64,000 nucleotides of DNA from the NCBI RefSeq assembly GCF_040219335.1, contig NZ_JAVJSQ010000006.1:248001-312000 (forward strand), given 5' to 3'. Below the pieces are notes generated by a model. That model was not told where the DNA came from and did not search any database. It worked only from the letters and a program-made list of their open reading frames with translations. Both the position numbers and the translations under genes were made by a program. Source of the DNA: Gimesia sp. Lineage in GTDB: Bacteria > Planctomycetota > Planctomycetia > Planctomycetales > Planctomycetaceae. Of the stretch, positions 19,097-29,451 are shown in pieces. How positions within the stretch are numbered: the first letter of the stretch is position 1; every line of letters starts with the position of its first letter.

Positions 19097-20599
19097 TTAA
19101 ATTTCAGGTGCCGTTTCGTAAGGGATTTCGACCGGATAGAAATCCTGCTTTCTACGCTGGTGATTCAGTTTGGCAAAGTCGTGCGTGTGAATCGCGCGGG
19201 CTTCCACGTTGAAGATCGAGCCGGCGAATGGTTCAAAACTGGCTCGGAAGTGCGCCGATGATTTGACTGAGATGTAGTTCATCGATTCACAATCAATTCC
19301 CAGCGTCTTGGAAAACGCCGGGCCGAAAGGCTGTTCGCGGGCAGTCACCACCACCACGTTGACACCATCCTGCTGAATCCAGGCAGAGGGACCCATGTTC
19401 CCCGTCAGTCCTGCATACATCGGGCCATCGTACTTGAACTCGCCCTGAGACAGTGCTTTGACGGTGGCTTTCATCTTCACCGGAGGCCCCTGAATCGGAT
19501 CAGACTTGCCGCCGACCTCAGTTTCAATTGTGCCTCCCACGCCAGCTTCATGTGCCAGCGCCACGACCTCGGGATCGACGATATACAGAATCAAAGCCTT
19601 GTCCAGTTTCATGTCCAGAAAGGTCTGCAGGATCTCGGTCGAATCGCCGGCGGTACCACCACCTGTATTATCAGCATGGTCAGCCAGGATGATCGGAAAC
19701 TTGCCAATTTCCTGTCCCTCTTTGATCGCATCGTTGACCGAGAAAGGCAATTTGTACCAGCGTCGCCGCCGTTCCCAGATCCAGCCACTCAGTTCGTCCG
19801 CCGTTTTGTCTGCCAGTTCCTGGTCATTGTCAGCCACGACGATGATCGACGGTCCGACCTCAGGTATATCGGCCCAGGGGAATCCCGTCGAGACGGTGAC
19901 GCCTAGAATACCGGGGCGGGTTTCGATTTCGTGTGCGTAATCCATGACCTCTCTCATCGGCATGTGTGCGGTTACCTGGCAGGCAGTGCTCCAGAACAAT
20001 GGAATCTGCCGGAGTGTCATCACCGGTTTGACCTCGCCATTGATAATCCGCACGATGAGATCCGCGGCTTCCTGCCCGCGCTCATTCATGTCGATATGCG
20101 GATAGGTATCGTAACCCAGGATGGCGGTCGCCTGTTCCACGCGGAGTGGAGAATGGTTGCCGTGCATGTCTGGAGTCACCAGGATCGGCCGGTCGTCCCC
20201 CAGGTATTCGCGTACTTTCGAAATGAAGTGGCCGTCGCCATCCTCAATGCCATCGATGACCATCGCCCCGTGCAGGTCGAGCAGCACACCGTCGACCGGG
20301 CCCCCTTCGTCTTCGGCCGCTTTCAGCCGCTCCAGGAACTCAGCCAGCAGATCGTCATAAGTCTTCCGTTCAATCAGACCGCTGGGAAATGCAAACGTCC
20401 ACAGCAGCGGAATCAGTTCGAATCCGTGTCGTTTGGCTGCGTCAATGAAGCCGCCAATACAGACATTTGCGCCGGGAAACGTCTCCATGATCTCCTGACC
20501 ACGAAACAGACCACGGTCATTGATGAAATCATTCAGCGTGGTAGGAAGATCAGAGTAAGTGCTGGTTTCATGAAGCACACCGCCGGTTGCGATTCGCAT
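19097..20599 (-). CDS. M81-family metallopeptidase (MlrC-like)
   Basis: A 500-residue protein. It opens MRIATGGVLHETSTYSDLPT, the M81 N-terminal pattern with a His-Glu pair, continues with VDGVLLDLHGAMVIDGIEDG and TPDMHGNHSP (conserved Asp/His metal ligands), and has the C-terminal MlrC domain with ILADHADNTGGGTAGDST. MlrC cleaves linearised microcystin fragments in sphingomonads; homologues are widespread and mostly have unknown peptide substrates. The start at 20599 is chosen because AGGAG lies 8 nt upstream; a GTG at 20638 would add 13 residues without a ribosome-binding site. No signal peptide, so cytoplasmic. Confidence 0.88.
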   Translation of the reverse strand: MRIATGGVLHETSTYSDLPTTLNDFINDRGLFRGQEIMETFPGANVCIGGFIDAAKRHGFELIPLLWTFAFPSGLIERKTYDDLLAEFLERLKAAEDEGGPVDGVLLDLHGAMVIDGIEDGDGHFISKVREYLGDDRPILVTPDMHGNHSPLRVEQATAILGYDTYPHIDMNERGQEAADLIVRIINGEVKPVMTLRQIPLFWSTACQVTAHMPMREVMDYAHEIETRPGILGVTVSTGFPWADIPEVGPSIIVVADNDQELADKTADELSGWIWERRRRWYKLPFSVNDAIKEGQEIGKFPIILADHADNTGGGTAGDSTEILQTFLDMKLDKALILYIVDPEVVALAHEAGVGGTIETEVGGKSDPIQGPPVKMKATVKALSQGEFKYDGPMYAGLTGNMGPSAWIQQDGVNVVVVTAREQPFGPAFSKTLGIDCESMNYISVKSSAHFRASFEPFAGSIFNVEARAIHTHDFAKLNHQRRKQDFYPVEIPYETAPEI

Positions 20600-20805
20600 G
20601 AGGAAGACTCCTGGGAGGTTAGTGGGATGGATGAGCACCAGAGGTACAGATCGGATCTGTGTTATTTAACATAGTTAAAGATTTCAGAAAAAGAAAGCGA
20701 ATCCACACTCTGGTTTCCTCTTTTCAGAATGTCTGATTTTCATTATGTAGTGAGTCTGCCAGTCAGGCCTCTCCTCCAGAAACTTTCGAACATAGAGCCG
20801 GTAAC

Positions 20806-21978
20806 ATGAAGATTGCGATCGCAGGTGGTGGTATCGCGGGGACGGCTGCCGCAGCTCTGCTCGCCAGACAGGGGCATTCTGTGACGCTCTTTGAACAGGC
20901 GGTGCATTGTGGTCCGGTGGGGGCGGGGATCATGATCCAGCCTGTGGGACAGTGGGTTCTCCAGCAGTTGGGCCTCTATGAACAGATCGCTGCGGAGTCC
21001 GCTCGACTTAATGCGATTGAAGCCGTCCGGGAGTCAGGTAAGCGTCTGATTCGTCTGGAATACCAGCGACTGCATTCCGATCTGTTTGGGCTGGGAGTGC
21101 ATCGGGGGCGTCTGTTTGCCGCCTTGCTGAACCTCGCTCAACAGGCGGGAACTGAAATACGCGAAGGATCCCGGGTGATCGGATACCAGAGTGGATCAGC
21201 CGGATTGACCCTGCACTTGGAACAGGGAGAATGTGCAGAGCAGTTCGATTTTCTGATCGCCGTCGATGGCTCGCGTTCTCAGCTGCGTTCGGTCAGCGGG
21301 ATTCCGCAGCGGGGCGTCGAATACGAGTACGGGGCGCTTTGGGCCACGGGAAAATGCACCGCGGTTCGCGATCATCTGCTGCAGCTGGTCTCGGGGACAC
21401 GTCGGCTGGCCGGGCTGTTACCTATCGGGCAGGATGAATGCAGCTTCTTCTGGGGACTGACGGCAGACCAGTTTTCCCGCTACCAGCAGCAGGGGTTCGA
21501 CCAGTGGAAACAGGAAGTGCTGACGCTCTGTCCGCTGGCAGAAGAACTGGTGAGTCAGACTACCGGCTTTCAGGATTACACCTTTACCACTTATCGCAGC
21601 ATCTCACTTCGTAACTGGCATGCAGAGCGTGTCATTTTTATGGGAGACGCCGCTCACCCCACCAGCCCGCATCTGGGGCAGGGGGCCAATCTGGCACTGG
21701 AGGATGTCTGGATCTTCGCCGAATGCCTGCAGCAGCAGGGGGACTTTCAGTCTGCCTGTCACCTCTATGAATCCCGCCGACGCAGCAAGCTTCGTTTCTA
21801 TCAGCGGATCACGGGCTGGCTCTCGCCGTTCTTTCAATCGCCCGGAGTACTCCGCGGCTGGGGCCGCGATCTCAGTCTGCCCGTCATGAGTCAGACTCCA
21901 GTCTTGCGCGAGCAGATGCTCAAAACCCTCTGTGGCTTCAAGACCGGCTGGTTACACAGTTCTCAGCCTGGTAAGTAG
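20806..21978 (+). CDS. FAD-dependent monooxygenase (PHBH/UbiH-like)
   Basis: A 390-residue flavoprotein of group A monooxygenases. The FAD Rossmann motif GGGIAGTAAAALLARQGHSV is at residues 7-26, the DG motif IAVDGSRSQLR lies around 150-160, and the GD motif FMGDAAHPTSPHLGQGANLA is around 278-297. Members hydroxylate aromatic compounds or oxidise related substrates with NAD(P)H and O2. No signal peptide or membrane helix. The substrate cannot be deduced; no aromatic-degradation genes surround it. The convergent CorA-like gene ends 7 nt away. The 206 nt before the ATG (divergent from the M81 gene) are AT-rich with no motif I can defend. Confidence 0.88.
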   Translation: MKIAIAGGGIAGTAAAALLARQGHSVTLFEQAVHCGPVGAGIMIQPVGQWVLQQLGLYEQIAAESARLNAIEAVRESGKRLIRLEYQRLHSDLFGLGVHRGRLFAALLNLAQQAGTEIREGSRVIGYQSGSAGLTLHLEQGECAEQFDFLIAVDGSRSQLRSVSGIPQRGVEYEYGALWATGKCTAVRDHLLQLVSGTRRLAGLLPIGQDECSFFWGLTADQFSRYQQQGFDQWKQEVLTLCPLAEELVSQTTGFQDYTFTTYRSISLRNWHAERVIFMGDAAHPTSPHLGQGANLALEDVWIFAECLQQQGDFQSACHLYESRRRSKLRFYQRITGWLSPFFQSPGVLRGWGRDLSLPVMSQTPVLREQMLKTLCGFKTGWLHSSQPGK

Positions 21979-21985
21979 TCGTCGT

Positions 21986-22723
21986 TCACCGCGGACCCCG
22001 TTTGAGAAACAGGTGAATCAAAAAACCGAGTCCCAGTCCGGTCGCCACCATGATCCAGAAGGGGTAGGGAGTCAGGTACTGTTCGTAGCCGTGCCGAAAG
22101 TTGGAACCGAAAATCGTACTGAGGGTGGCGATCGGGAAGAAATAAGCGATGAGCAGATTCAGTCGATGCGACGAAAGTTCGATGCGTGCTGAAACTTTGG
22201 CCTGTTCTTCCGCCTGTTTCGCGACGATATATTCCAGTGCATTTTTCGCATCGGTAATCAGCAGTTCGGCGGTTCGTTCCAGTCGATAGGCATTATCGCG
22301 ATAGTCGATCAGCAGTTTGTCTTTCGGAATCGCCTCGCGTGCCAACTGCAGGGCCTGCGTGGCATGCGCCAGGGCCCGATACAGAGGCCCCAGGTGATTC
22401 AGGACTTCGAGGTAATCGAGCGAGCTGGTCGCCTGGTCTACCTTTTCGTCATAGTTTTCCAACAGCGTCTCATATTCTTCGAAGTGCGTACTCAACGCAT
22501 CGGGACTGCTTTTGAATTCAGAAGCGTGCCAGGTGGCATCCGGTTCACGCCAGAAGAAACGGCCTTTACGATAAGTGTCTTCCGGCTCAGGAGGCGCGTG
22601 CAGGATGATCAACAGGTGTCCTTCTGCAACCATGGTTCTCTGTCGCCCGACCTGTTTCCCCAGTCGATCTTGAAATTCGGCCGGGACATTCCACGTCGCC
22701 GGTAATACTGAAGAATCCTGCAT
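21986..22723 (-). CDS. CorA-like divalent cation transporter family protein
   Basis: A 245-residue protein with a charged, helical N-terminal ~170 residues (coiled-coil-like, with EYETLLENYDEKVDQ and NAYRLERTAELLITDAKNAL) and two C-terminal membrane segments: LNLLIAYFFPIATLSTIFGS and YPFWIMVATGLGLGFLIHLF. The layout is that of CorA/ZntB. The signature after the first helix, normally GMN, reads GSN (FGSNFRHG), and the cytoplasmic domain is shorter than in typical CorA (about 310-350 residues). Ion transport is therefore plausible but unproven. ATG at 22723 is preferred over the TTG at 22735. Confidence 0.7.
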   Translation of the reverse strand: MQDSSVLPATWNVPAEFQDRLGKQVGRQRTMVAEGHLLIILHAPPEPEDTYRKGRFFWREPDATWHASEFKSSPDALSTHFEEYETLLENYDEKVDQATSSLDYLEVLNHLGPLYRALAHATQALQLAREAIPKDKLLIDYRDNAYRLERTAELLITDAKNALEYIVAKQAEEQAKVSARIELSSHRLNLLIAYFFPIATLSTIFGSNFRHGYEQYLTPYPFWIMVATGLGLGFLIHLFLKRGPR

Positions 22724-22884
22724 CTTGCTGCTCAATCTCTTTTTAAGTCAAATGAGAATTGCATTTAGAGTGTCTAAGTGAGTAGTATGCCTGTTACTAC
22801 GGGCCGCGTATATATGGAAATGATCCGGATTCTGAGATACTTCAAGACGAATGCCAGGTCTTGGTAGCGATTAAAGGGAGCACT

Positions 22885-24156
22885 GTGAACGATTCACCCG
22901 TCCGATTTTCAATTCTCAAATCTTTAGTCTTACTCTGTCCCCTTACGCTGCTGCTCAGTGGCTGTAATCAGCCGCCTCCACCACCGCAGATGAAACCGCC
23001 TGCCGTCACAGTTGCAGAACCGGTTGTCAAACAGGTGGTCTTCAATGAAGATTTCACCGGAACACTGGCTTCCGTCGCTTCCGTGGATATTCGCGCCCGC
23101 GTCGCAGGATTTCTGGAAAAGATCGACTTCCAGCCATCGGACGATGTCAAAAAAGGGCAGTTGCTGTTTGTGATTCAGCAGGACGAGTACCAGGCGGCTC
23201 TGGATAAAGCCAATGCTCAGATGGAAGCGGCCAAGGCACAACTTGTCGATGCTCAGGCAACCCTGGATCGCTATACCGAACTGTTAAAGAAACAGGCGGT
23301 CACGCCCCAGGATGTGAACGATGCCACCGCAGCCCGTGATAAAGCCAAGGCAGCTGTCATGGGAGCGCAGGCGGATATCGAACAGGCTCAGATTAATATG
23401 GGCTATACCACAATCAAATCTCCCATTGACGGCAAGATCAGTCGAAACCTGGTCGATGTCGGCAACCTGGTCGGGTCGAGTGAGAATACACTGCTCTCGT
23501 CTATTGTGACGATGGATCCAATCTATGTCTATTTTGATGCCAGCGAGCGTCTCTGGCTGCAGGCTTTAAAGAAAAAAAGATCACCCACTGATAAAAATCC
23601 ACTGCAGGTGCATGTGGGGCTCTCAGACGAAGAGGGCTATCCACATATCGGTACCATCGACTTTGCAAATAACAAAATCGATCCGGGTACCGGTACAATA
23701 CAGTTGCGAGCGGTGCTGGAGAATAAGCAAGGTTTTCTGTATCCCGGTCTGTATGTTCGTGTCCGCGTGTATGGCGATCCGATTCCCGGAGCGGTACTGG
23801 TTCAGGACGTCTCGATCGGCACCGACCTCGCAGGGAAATACCTGCTGATCGTGGGGAAAGATAACATCGTTGAGAAGCGACAGGTGGAAATCGGTCAGCT
23901 CGATAACGGTATGCGGGTGATTCTGAAAGGGATCAAGCCGGGAGAGAAATATATCGCAGAAGGCATTCAGCGCGCCCGTCCCGGGAAACCGGTGACGATT
24001 ACCAATAATCAGCCTGCAGGAAACCAGCAGAACGCCGGTGGTCAGCAGCAGAATAAACAGGCAGCACCGCAGCAGGCAAAACCCGCCGCGGAACCGAAGA
24101 AAACCGGTGATGCGCAGGGTAAACCTGCCGCTGCAACTGACAACAAGCAGAACTGA
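22885..24156 (+). CDS. RND efflux periplasmic adaptor (lipoprotein)
   Basis: A ~423-residue HlyD/AcrA-type membrane-fusion protein. A signal peptide ends in the lipobox LLLSGC with the lipid-modified Cys at about residue 27, then a Pro-rich spacer. FTGTLASVASVDIRARVAGF begins the barrel/lipoyl part; the alpha-hairpin follows (ALDKANAQMEAAKAQLVDAQ) and the second lipoyl half is INMGYTTIKSPIDGKISRNL. The C-terminal ~55 residues are a Gln/Asn/Ala/Pro/Lys-rich low-complexity tail unlike the usual AcrA end. The start is taken as GTG at 22885 after AAAGGGAG; a TTG at 22861 is also in frame. It forms a pair with the pump gene 69 nt downstream. No TolC-type outer-membrane gene is in the window. Confidence 0.92.
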   Translation: MNDSPVRFSILKSLVLLCPLTLLLSGCNQPPPPPQMKPPAVTVAEPVVKQVVFNEDFTGTLASVASVDIRARVAGFLEKIDFQPSDDVKKGQLLFVIQQDEYQAALDKANAQMEAAKAQLVDAQATLDRYTELLKKQAVTPQDVNDATAARDKAKAAVMGAQADIEQAQINMGYTTIKSPIDGKISRNLVDVGNLVGSSENTLLSSIVTMDPIYVYFDASERLWLQALKKKRSPTDKNPLQVHVGLSDEEGYPHIGTIDFANNKIDPGTGTIQLRAVLENKQGFLYPGLYVRVRVYGDPIPGAVLVQDVSIGTDLAGKYLLIVGKDNIVEKRQVEIGQLDNGMRVILKGIKPGEKYIAEGIQRARPGKPVTITNNQPAGNQQNAGGQQQNKQAAPQQAKPAAEPKKTGDAQGKPAAATDNKQN

Positions 24157-24225
24157 GCCGCGACAGGGCCATGTAGTTTGATTCTCTGATTTGCCTGACT
24201 GAATATTTAAACGAAACGGACGACG

Positions 24226-27200
24226 ATGTTTTCCCGGTTTTTTATCTATCATCCGATTTTTGCCAGCGTGATCTCGATCGTCATCGCCATTGTCGGTGCC
24301 ATCTCGCTACCGCTGTTACCCGTGGAACTCTTTCCGGACATCACACCTCCCACGGTTGCCGTCACCGCCACCTATCGTGGTGCGGATGCCGACGTGGTCG
24401 CCGATACCGTCGCCACCCCGATCGAAGAGCAGGTCAATGGTGTGGAAAACATGCTCTACATGTCTTCCAGCAGTACCAGCGATGGGAACATGACGCTCAC
24501 CGTCACGTTTGACGTTGGTACCGACTTGGACATGGCGAACGTGCTGGTGCAGAACCGCGTCGCGATCGCCAATCCGTCACTTCCCGAAGACGTCAAACGG
24601 GAAGGCGTTACCACCAAGAAAAAATCCACCAACATGACTCTGGTGATTGCCCTCAATTCGCCGGACGAAACCTTTGATGAACTCTACCTGAGCAACTACG
24701 CCTCGATTAATATCAACGACGAGCTGAAACGAATTGATGGGGTCAGTGACGTCAATGTGGTGAATGCCAAGGATTTCGGCATGCGGATCTGGCTGAACCC
24801 AAATCAGCTCGATACCCGTAATATCACCACGACTGACGTGGTCGATGCACTCCGACAGCAGAACGTGCAGGTGGCCGCTGGTTCAATTGGTCAGGAACCC
24901 AATCCCGATAACCAGGATTTCCAACTGACTGTGACAACCCTCGGTCGTTTAACCGATCCCAAACAGTTTGCTGACATTATCATCAAAACCGGCGAAGAAG
25001 GGCAGATCACCCAGATCAAGGATGTGGCTCGCGTCGAACTGGGGGCGCAAGACTATTCCGGTTATTCCCAACTGGATGGCAAACCGGCCGCTTTGATCGC
25101 GATCTACCAGTTACCCGGTGCGAATGCACTCGATGTTGCCGAGAAGTCACGTAAGGTATTGGAACGTCTCAAAAAAGACTTTCCCAAAGGGCTGGAATAT
25201 TCCGTCCCTTATGACTCCACCGAGTTTGTGACTGCTTCAATTGATGAAGTGGTCACAACCCTGTTCATGGCACTTTTACTGGTGTTTATCACCATTTTTG
25301 TCTTCCTGCAGGATTTCCGCGCCACATTGATTCCTGCGGTGACCATCCCGGTATCACTCCTGGGGACCATGGCGGTTATGCTCGCCATGGGCTATACGAT
25401 TAACACGCTCTCCCTGTTCGGAATCGTGCTGGTCATCGGGATTGTCGTCGACGATGCCATCGTGGTGGTTGAAAACGTGACCCGTATTCTCGATACGGAA
25501 AAGTGTTCTCCCAAGGAAGCGACCGCAAAAGCGATGATGGAAATCACCGGTCCGGTGGTTGCGACTACCCTGGTGCTGCTGGCGGTCTTCGTACCCACCA
25601 TGGTTCTGCCAGGGATCACCGGTCGCCTTTACCGTCAGTTCGCATTGACGATTTCCATCGCTACCCTGTTTTCCTCCGTCTGTGCGTTGACACTCAGTCC
25701 CGCGATGTGCGGTATCATGTTGCGTCAGACGAAAGAGCGACAGGGACTCTTCTTCCGTGGTTTCAACTGGTGTTTTGACCGGTCACTGAATGTCTACATG
25801 AGAATCGTCAAAACCTGTGTCCGACGCGCGTTTATTATGCTCATCCCGATGCTGGTCATTTTTGGCGCGACCGGAGTCGGTTTCATGTCCGTGCCGGGCG
25901 GCTTCCTGCCCAACGAAGACCAGGGTTATATTTTCGTGAATACGCAGTTGCCTGACGGTGCCGCTCTGAACCGGACCCGCGTCGTACAGAACCGGATTAA
26001 TAAACTCGCTGCGGATCTCCCCTCCGCAACACACGTGATTACCATGGGGGGCTTCTCGATGTTGAATAACTCGAACGCCTCCAACTATTCTACAACCATC
26101 ATTGCGCTGGAGAACTGGGACAAAAGACAGTCTCCCGATCTGCACGTCTTTGCCCTGGTGCCGCGCTTACAGAAGGAACTGGCCCAGATTCAGGAATCGA
26201 TCTGCTTCGCCTTTATTCCCCCTGCTATTCAGGGACTGGGTAATGCGGGGGGATTCCAGATTCAGATACAGGACCGCAGCGCTGCCGGAATGGATGTCCT
26301 CCAGATGGCCACAACCGATCTCATGGACCGTGGGAACTCAGATCCGATTCTGCGGGGCTTAAATACCAGTTTCAGTGCCACTGTGCCTCAGATCTATCTG
26401 GATATCGACCGCGAAAAAGCCATCAAGATGGGCATCCCCCTGAATTCCATTTTCGATACCCTGCAGGCGGAACTGGGGTCGACCTATGTCAACGACTTCA
26501 ACCTTTTCAACCGGACTTTCAAGGTCATGGTTCAGGCGGATGAAGACTACCGCAGTAAAGTGGCGGACATCACGCGTCTCAAAGTCCGCGATCGACGTGG
26601 CAGCATGGTTCCCCTGCATACCCTGGTCAAAGTCAATAACAGTGCCGGACCGCAGGAAGTAGATCACTACAATCTCTATCCGACCTCTGCGATCACCGGT
26701 AACCCGGCACCAGGATACAGTTCCGGTCAGGCAATTCAGCGAATGGAATTACTCTGTAATGAAGTTCTTCCCGAGGGCTTCGGGTATGAGTGGACCGGGA
26801 TTGCCTATCAGCAGATTGAAGCCGGGAACATGGCTCCGTTCATATTTGCGATGGCTCTGGTCTTTGTGTATCTGTTTCTCTGTGCCCAGTATGAAAGCTG
26901 GTCGATTCCACTATCCGTGATTCTGTCGGTTCCTCTGGGAATCTTCGGTGCGATTTTCGCGACTATGTTACGTGGGATGGACAACAATATCTACACCCAG
27001 GTCGGCTTCGTGCTCCTCATTGCACTCGCCAGTAAAAACGCGATTCTGATCGTCGAATTCGCGAAATTGCAGCGTGAAGCTGGGAATTCGATTCGCGATG
27101 CAGCCATTGAAGCCTGTAATCTCCGTTTCCGGCCGATTCTGATGACCGCGTTCTCCGCGATTCTGGGGGCGATTCCTCTGGCAATCGCATCGGGAGCCGG

Positions 27201-27378
27201 AGCCGCGAGTCGACAGGCATTGGGAACCGCGGTGGTCGCAGGTCTTACCGCTGCCACATTATTCGGCGTGGTGATGGTGCCTGTCATGTATGTGGTGATC
27301 CAGATCGTGAGCGAATGGATGACCGACAGCAAACCGGATTCCAAGATCATCTCCGAGTCAACTCCCCCTGCGAAATAA
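24226..27378 (+). CDS. RND efflux pump inner-membrane transporter (HAE1 family)
   Basis: A 1050-residue AcrB/MexB-like transporter with twelve membrane helices in two halves. It opens [20 protein letters not shown] (TM1). The proton-relay pair Asp-Asp appears in TM4 as [20 protein letters not shown] (about 405-407), and the second half repeats the pattern with [20 protein letters not shown] containing the conserved Lys/Asn. The porter domain shows [13 protein letters not shown]. It would export hydrophobic compounds using proton motive force together with the adaptor just upstream. Length and motifs are complete; no damage seen. HAE1 rather than heavy-metal (CusA) type, because the metal-binding Met residues are not evident. 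Confidence 0.95.
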   Translation: MFSRFFIYHPIFASVISIVIAIVGAISLPLLPVELFPDITPPTVAVTATYRGADADVVADTVATPIEEQVNGVENMLYMSSSSTSDGNMTLTVTFDVGTDLDMANVLVQNRVAIANPSLPEDVKREGVTTKKKSTNMTLVIALNSPDETFDELYLSNYASININDELKRIDGVSDVNVVNAKDFGMRIWLNPNQLDTRNITTTDVVDALRQQNVQVAAGSIGQEPNPDNQDFQLTVTTLGRLTDPKQFADIIIKTGEEGQITQIKDVARVELGAQDYSGYSQLDGKPAALIAIYQLPGANALDVAEKSRKVLERLKKDFPKGLEYSVPYDSTEFVTASIDEVVTTLFMALLLVFITIFVFLQDFRATLIPAVTIPVSLLGTMAVMLAMGYTINTLSLFGIVLVIGIVVDDAIVVVENVTRILDTEKCSPKEATAKAMMEITGPVVATTLVLLAVFVPTMVLPGITGRLYRQFALTISIATLFSSVCALTLSPAMCGIMLRQTKERQGLFFRGFNWCFDRSLNVYMRIVKTCVRRAFIMLIPMLVIFGATGVGFMSVPGGFLPNEDQGYIFVNTQLPDGAALNRTRVVQNRINKLAADLPSATHVITMGGFSMLNNSNASNYSTTIIALENWDKRQSPDLHVFALVPRLQKELAQIQESICFAFIPPAIQGLGNAGGFQIQIQDRSAAGMDVLQMATTDLMDRGNSDPILRGLNTSFSATVPQIYLDIDREKAIKMGIPLNSIFDTLQAELGSTYVNDFNLFNRTFKVMVQADEDYRSKVADITRLKVRDRRGSMVPLHTLVKVNNSAGPQEVDHYNLYPTSAITGNPAPGYSSGQAIQRMELLCNEVLPEGFGYEWTGIAYQQIEAGNMAPFIFAMALVFVYLFLCAQYESWSIPLSVILSVPLGIFGAIFATMLRGMDNNIYTQVGFVLLIALASKNAILIVEFAKLQREAGNSIRDAAIEACNLRFRPILMTAFSAILGAIPLAIASGAGAASRQALGTAVVAGLTAATLFGVVMVPVMYVVIQIVSEWMTDSKPDSKIISESTPPAK

Positions 27379-27421
27379 ACACCGCGTGCAGAACAGACGG
27401 GTTGTAATCTCTCGGGGCGCT

Positions 27422-28207
27422 TTACTGGAACCCACGCTGCCGACTGGCTTCGTAGAGCAGTATCCCTGCAGAGACAGCGACATTGAGCGACTCGGTCTGT
27501 CCCTGTTGCGGAATGCGGATGAGATGCGAACAGGCGGCAAGCAGATCCGGATGCAGTCCCGTTCCCTCATTCCCCACGATGAGAGCCGTGGGGTGTGTGA
27601 AGGAATAGTCGACGAGCGTATCCTCCGCCTGCATCGCTGTTCCCAGCACGTTGATTTTTTCTGACTTCAACTGCTGACAGAATGCGACCAGATTCGGCAC
27701 TTGTGCCAGTGGAACATGATTCACCGCCCCAGCCGAAGTGCGGCAGACGAGGCTGGTCACATCGCATTGCTCCTGCTCACCAAGAAATATCGCATCCGTT
27801 CCCAGAATTTCGGCCGAACGAATGATCGCTCCAAAATTATACGGGTCCTGAACCCGATCCAGAATCAGGTAGAGCGGTGTGCCTGTCGTCTGCTGTCGAA
27901 TCTGTTCCGGGTCTGCATACGGGAAGGGGGCCATCTTGGCGATCATTCCCTGGTGGTCACCGGCTCTGCATTTTTGTGTCAGTGTTTTATCTGACGTAAT
28001 CACAACCGGCACGGAATGCTTTGTAGCGCAGGCTTCGAGTTCCTCAAGCTCTTCGGCAGGCAGTCTGTCAGAGAGGTACAATTCCCAGATCGTCCAGAAG
28101 CCGGCAGACAGTGTTTCCCGAACTGCATTTCTTCCCCAGATCCAGCATTTCTGGTGGTTTCCCAGCAGAGGCTTATTTTTCTTTACTTTAGAATGCTTTC
28201 CGACCAT
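27422..28207 (-). CDS. rlmB: 23S rRNA 2'-O-ribose methyltransferase, TrmH/SpoU family
   Basis: A 261-residue SPOUT methyltransferase. An N-terminal L30e-like substrate-binding domain (WIWGRNAVRETLSAG and HQGMIAKMAPFPY) is followed by the knotted catalytic domain with motif 1 LDRVQDPYNFGAIIRSAE (conserved Asn and Arg), motif 2 ALIVGNEGTGLHPDLL and motif 3 RIPQQGQTESLNVAVSAGIL. This fits RlmB, which methylates G2251 in the peptidyl-transferase P loop, though TrmH-family members can differ in target. The ATG at 28207 follows an AAGAATT stretch without a strong ribosome-binding site. It is divergent from map. Confidence 0.85.
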   Translation of the reverse strand: MVGKHSKVKKNKPLLGNHQKCWIWGRNAVRETLSAGFWTIWELYLSDRLPAEELEELEACATKHSVPVVITSDKTLTQKCRAGDHQGMIAKMAPFPYADPEQIRQQTTGTPLYLILDRVQDPYNFGAIIRSAEILGTDAIFLGEQEQCDVTSLVCRTSAGAVNHVPLAQVPNLVAFCQQLKSEKINVLGTAMQAEDTLVDYSFTHPTALIVGNEGTGLHPDLLAACSHLIRIPQQGQTESLNVAVSAGILLYEASRQRGFQ

Positions 28208-28418
28208 AGGAATTCTTTGTAAGTTTGTTTATTCTATATTTCAGCATATCGCAGTGAATAACGAATATTGCTGCGATTTGACAGAAACTATTATCCTGCA
28301 ACAGGAATCAGTTTGCAGTGGGGCCACACCGCACGCATCTTAGCGGAATGCATGAACTCTCTCCACTCTGAATCACATCACTGTCATTCGAACATGAAAA
28401 GAGATAGAGGCGATCATT

Positions 28419-29210
28419 TTGTCCGGAAATCCAATTATTTATAAATCGTACGAATGGGAAAGACTGAGAATCGCATCCCGTTTCAATGCCAGTTTGATGG
28501 ATCATCTGCGCCCGTATGTCAAACCGGGGATTACAACGGACGAAATCAATCAGGTGGTTCACGAATACACGGTATCCAACGGTCATACACCTGCCACCTT
28601 AGGCTATCATGGCTTTCCCAAGAGCTGCTGCATCAGTATCAATGAAGTCGTCTGCCATGGGATTCCCGATGACACCGAGCTGAAAGAAGGCGACATCGTC
28701 AACGTGGATATCACCAGTATCGTGGACGGCTGGTACGGCGATCAGTCGGAAACCTTCCTGGTCGGCGAAGTCTCTGAGGAAGCCCGAAAGCTCGTTCAGG
28801 CGACTTATGAATCCCTGTTTCTGGCGATCAACACGATCAAGCCCGGTTCCAGTGTCATCGAGATCGGTGAAGTGATTTATGATTTCGCGACGGAACTCGG
28901 TTACGGAGTCGTCCGGCAGTACCAGGGACATGGCATCGGACGTGATTTCCATACCGACCCCGGCATTCCCCATTACCCAGTCTCAGGCTCAGAACGCGAT
29001 CTGCTGCTGCCTGGAATGTGTTTCACCATTGAACCAATGTTGAACGCCGGTACCTGGAAAACCGTTGAAGACCGCAGCGACGGCTGGACAGTCCGCACCA
29101 AGGACGGCAAGCTTTCGGCTCAGTTCGAACATACGATTCTGATGACCGATACCGGCCCGGAAATTCTGACGCTGACCAAAGAAGGTCCTCAACCAGGGCA
29201 CCGTTTCTAA
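28419..29210 (+). CDS. map: Methionine aminopeptidase, type I
   Basis: A 263-residue M24A peptidase that removes the initiator Met. All five metal ligands are visible: D97 in [10 protein letters not shown]108 in [10 protein letters not shown]171 in YQGHGIGRD, a Glu in CFTIEPML (~205) and a Glu in AQFEHTILM (~236), numbering almost identical to E. coli MetAP. CHGIP near residue 79 carries the conserved substrate-site His. The start is a TTG at 28419, with AGAGG about 8 nt upstream; no nearer ATG would keep the N-terminal helix. The 211-bp region before it, shared with rlmB, contains no motif I can name. Confidence 0.95.
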   Translation: MSGNPIIYKSYEWERLRIASRFNASLMDHLRPYVKPGITTDEINQVVHEYTVSNGHTPATLGYHGFPKSCCISINEVVCHGIPDDTELKEGDIVNVDITSIVDGWYGDQSETFLVGEVSEEARKLVQATYESLFLAINTIKPGSSVIEIGEVIYDFATELGYGVVRQYQGHGIGRDFHTDPGIPHYPVSGSERDLLLPGMCFTIEPMLNAGTWKTVEDRSDGWTVRTKDGKLSAQFEHTILMTDTGPEILTLTKEGPQPGHRF

Positions 29211-29451
29211 ACGCACCGCTGTCACAGCAGACGGTAGCCGTTCCAGACATTCACAGTCTCTGCGCTTGCTGCTGCGCGGTATCTGAACAGAGTATCGCTT
29301 CTAAATCCCGCGAATTTTATTTCAGTTCTCATGCGCCACAGGAGGCGTACGCTTGCAACCTGAGGAAACTGCAGGGTATGGTAATAATTACTTAAGATTG
29401 TTACTGATATGCTCGCGTGACCCTTTGCACACAATCAGGTATGGAGTTGAG

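Noticed and set aside
20806-21978. FAD monooxygenase considered as part of a tetracycline-inactivation (TetX-like) or ubiquinone pathway
   Set aside because: General PHBH-fold motifs are present but nothing specific to either subgroup, and no partner genes are nearby.
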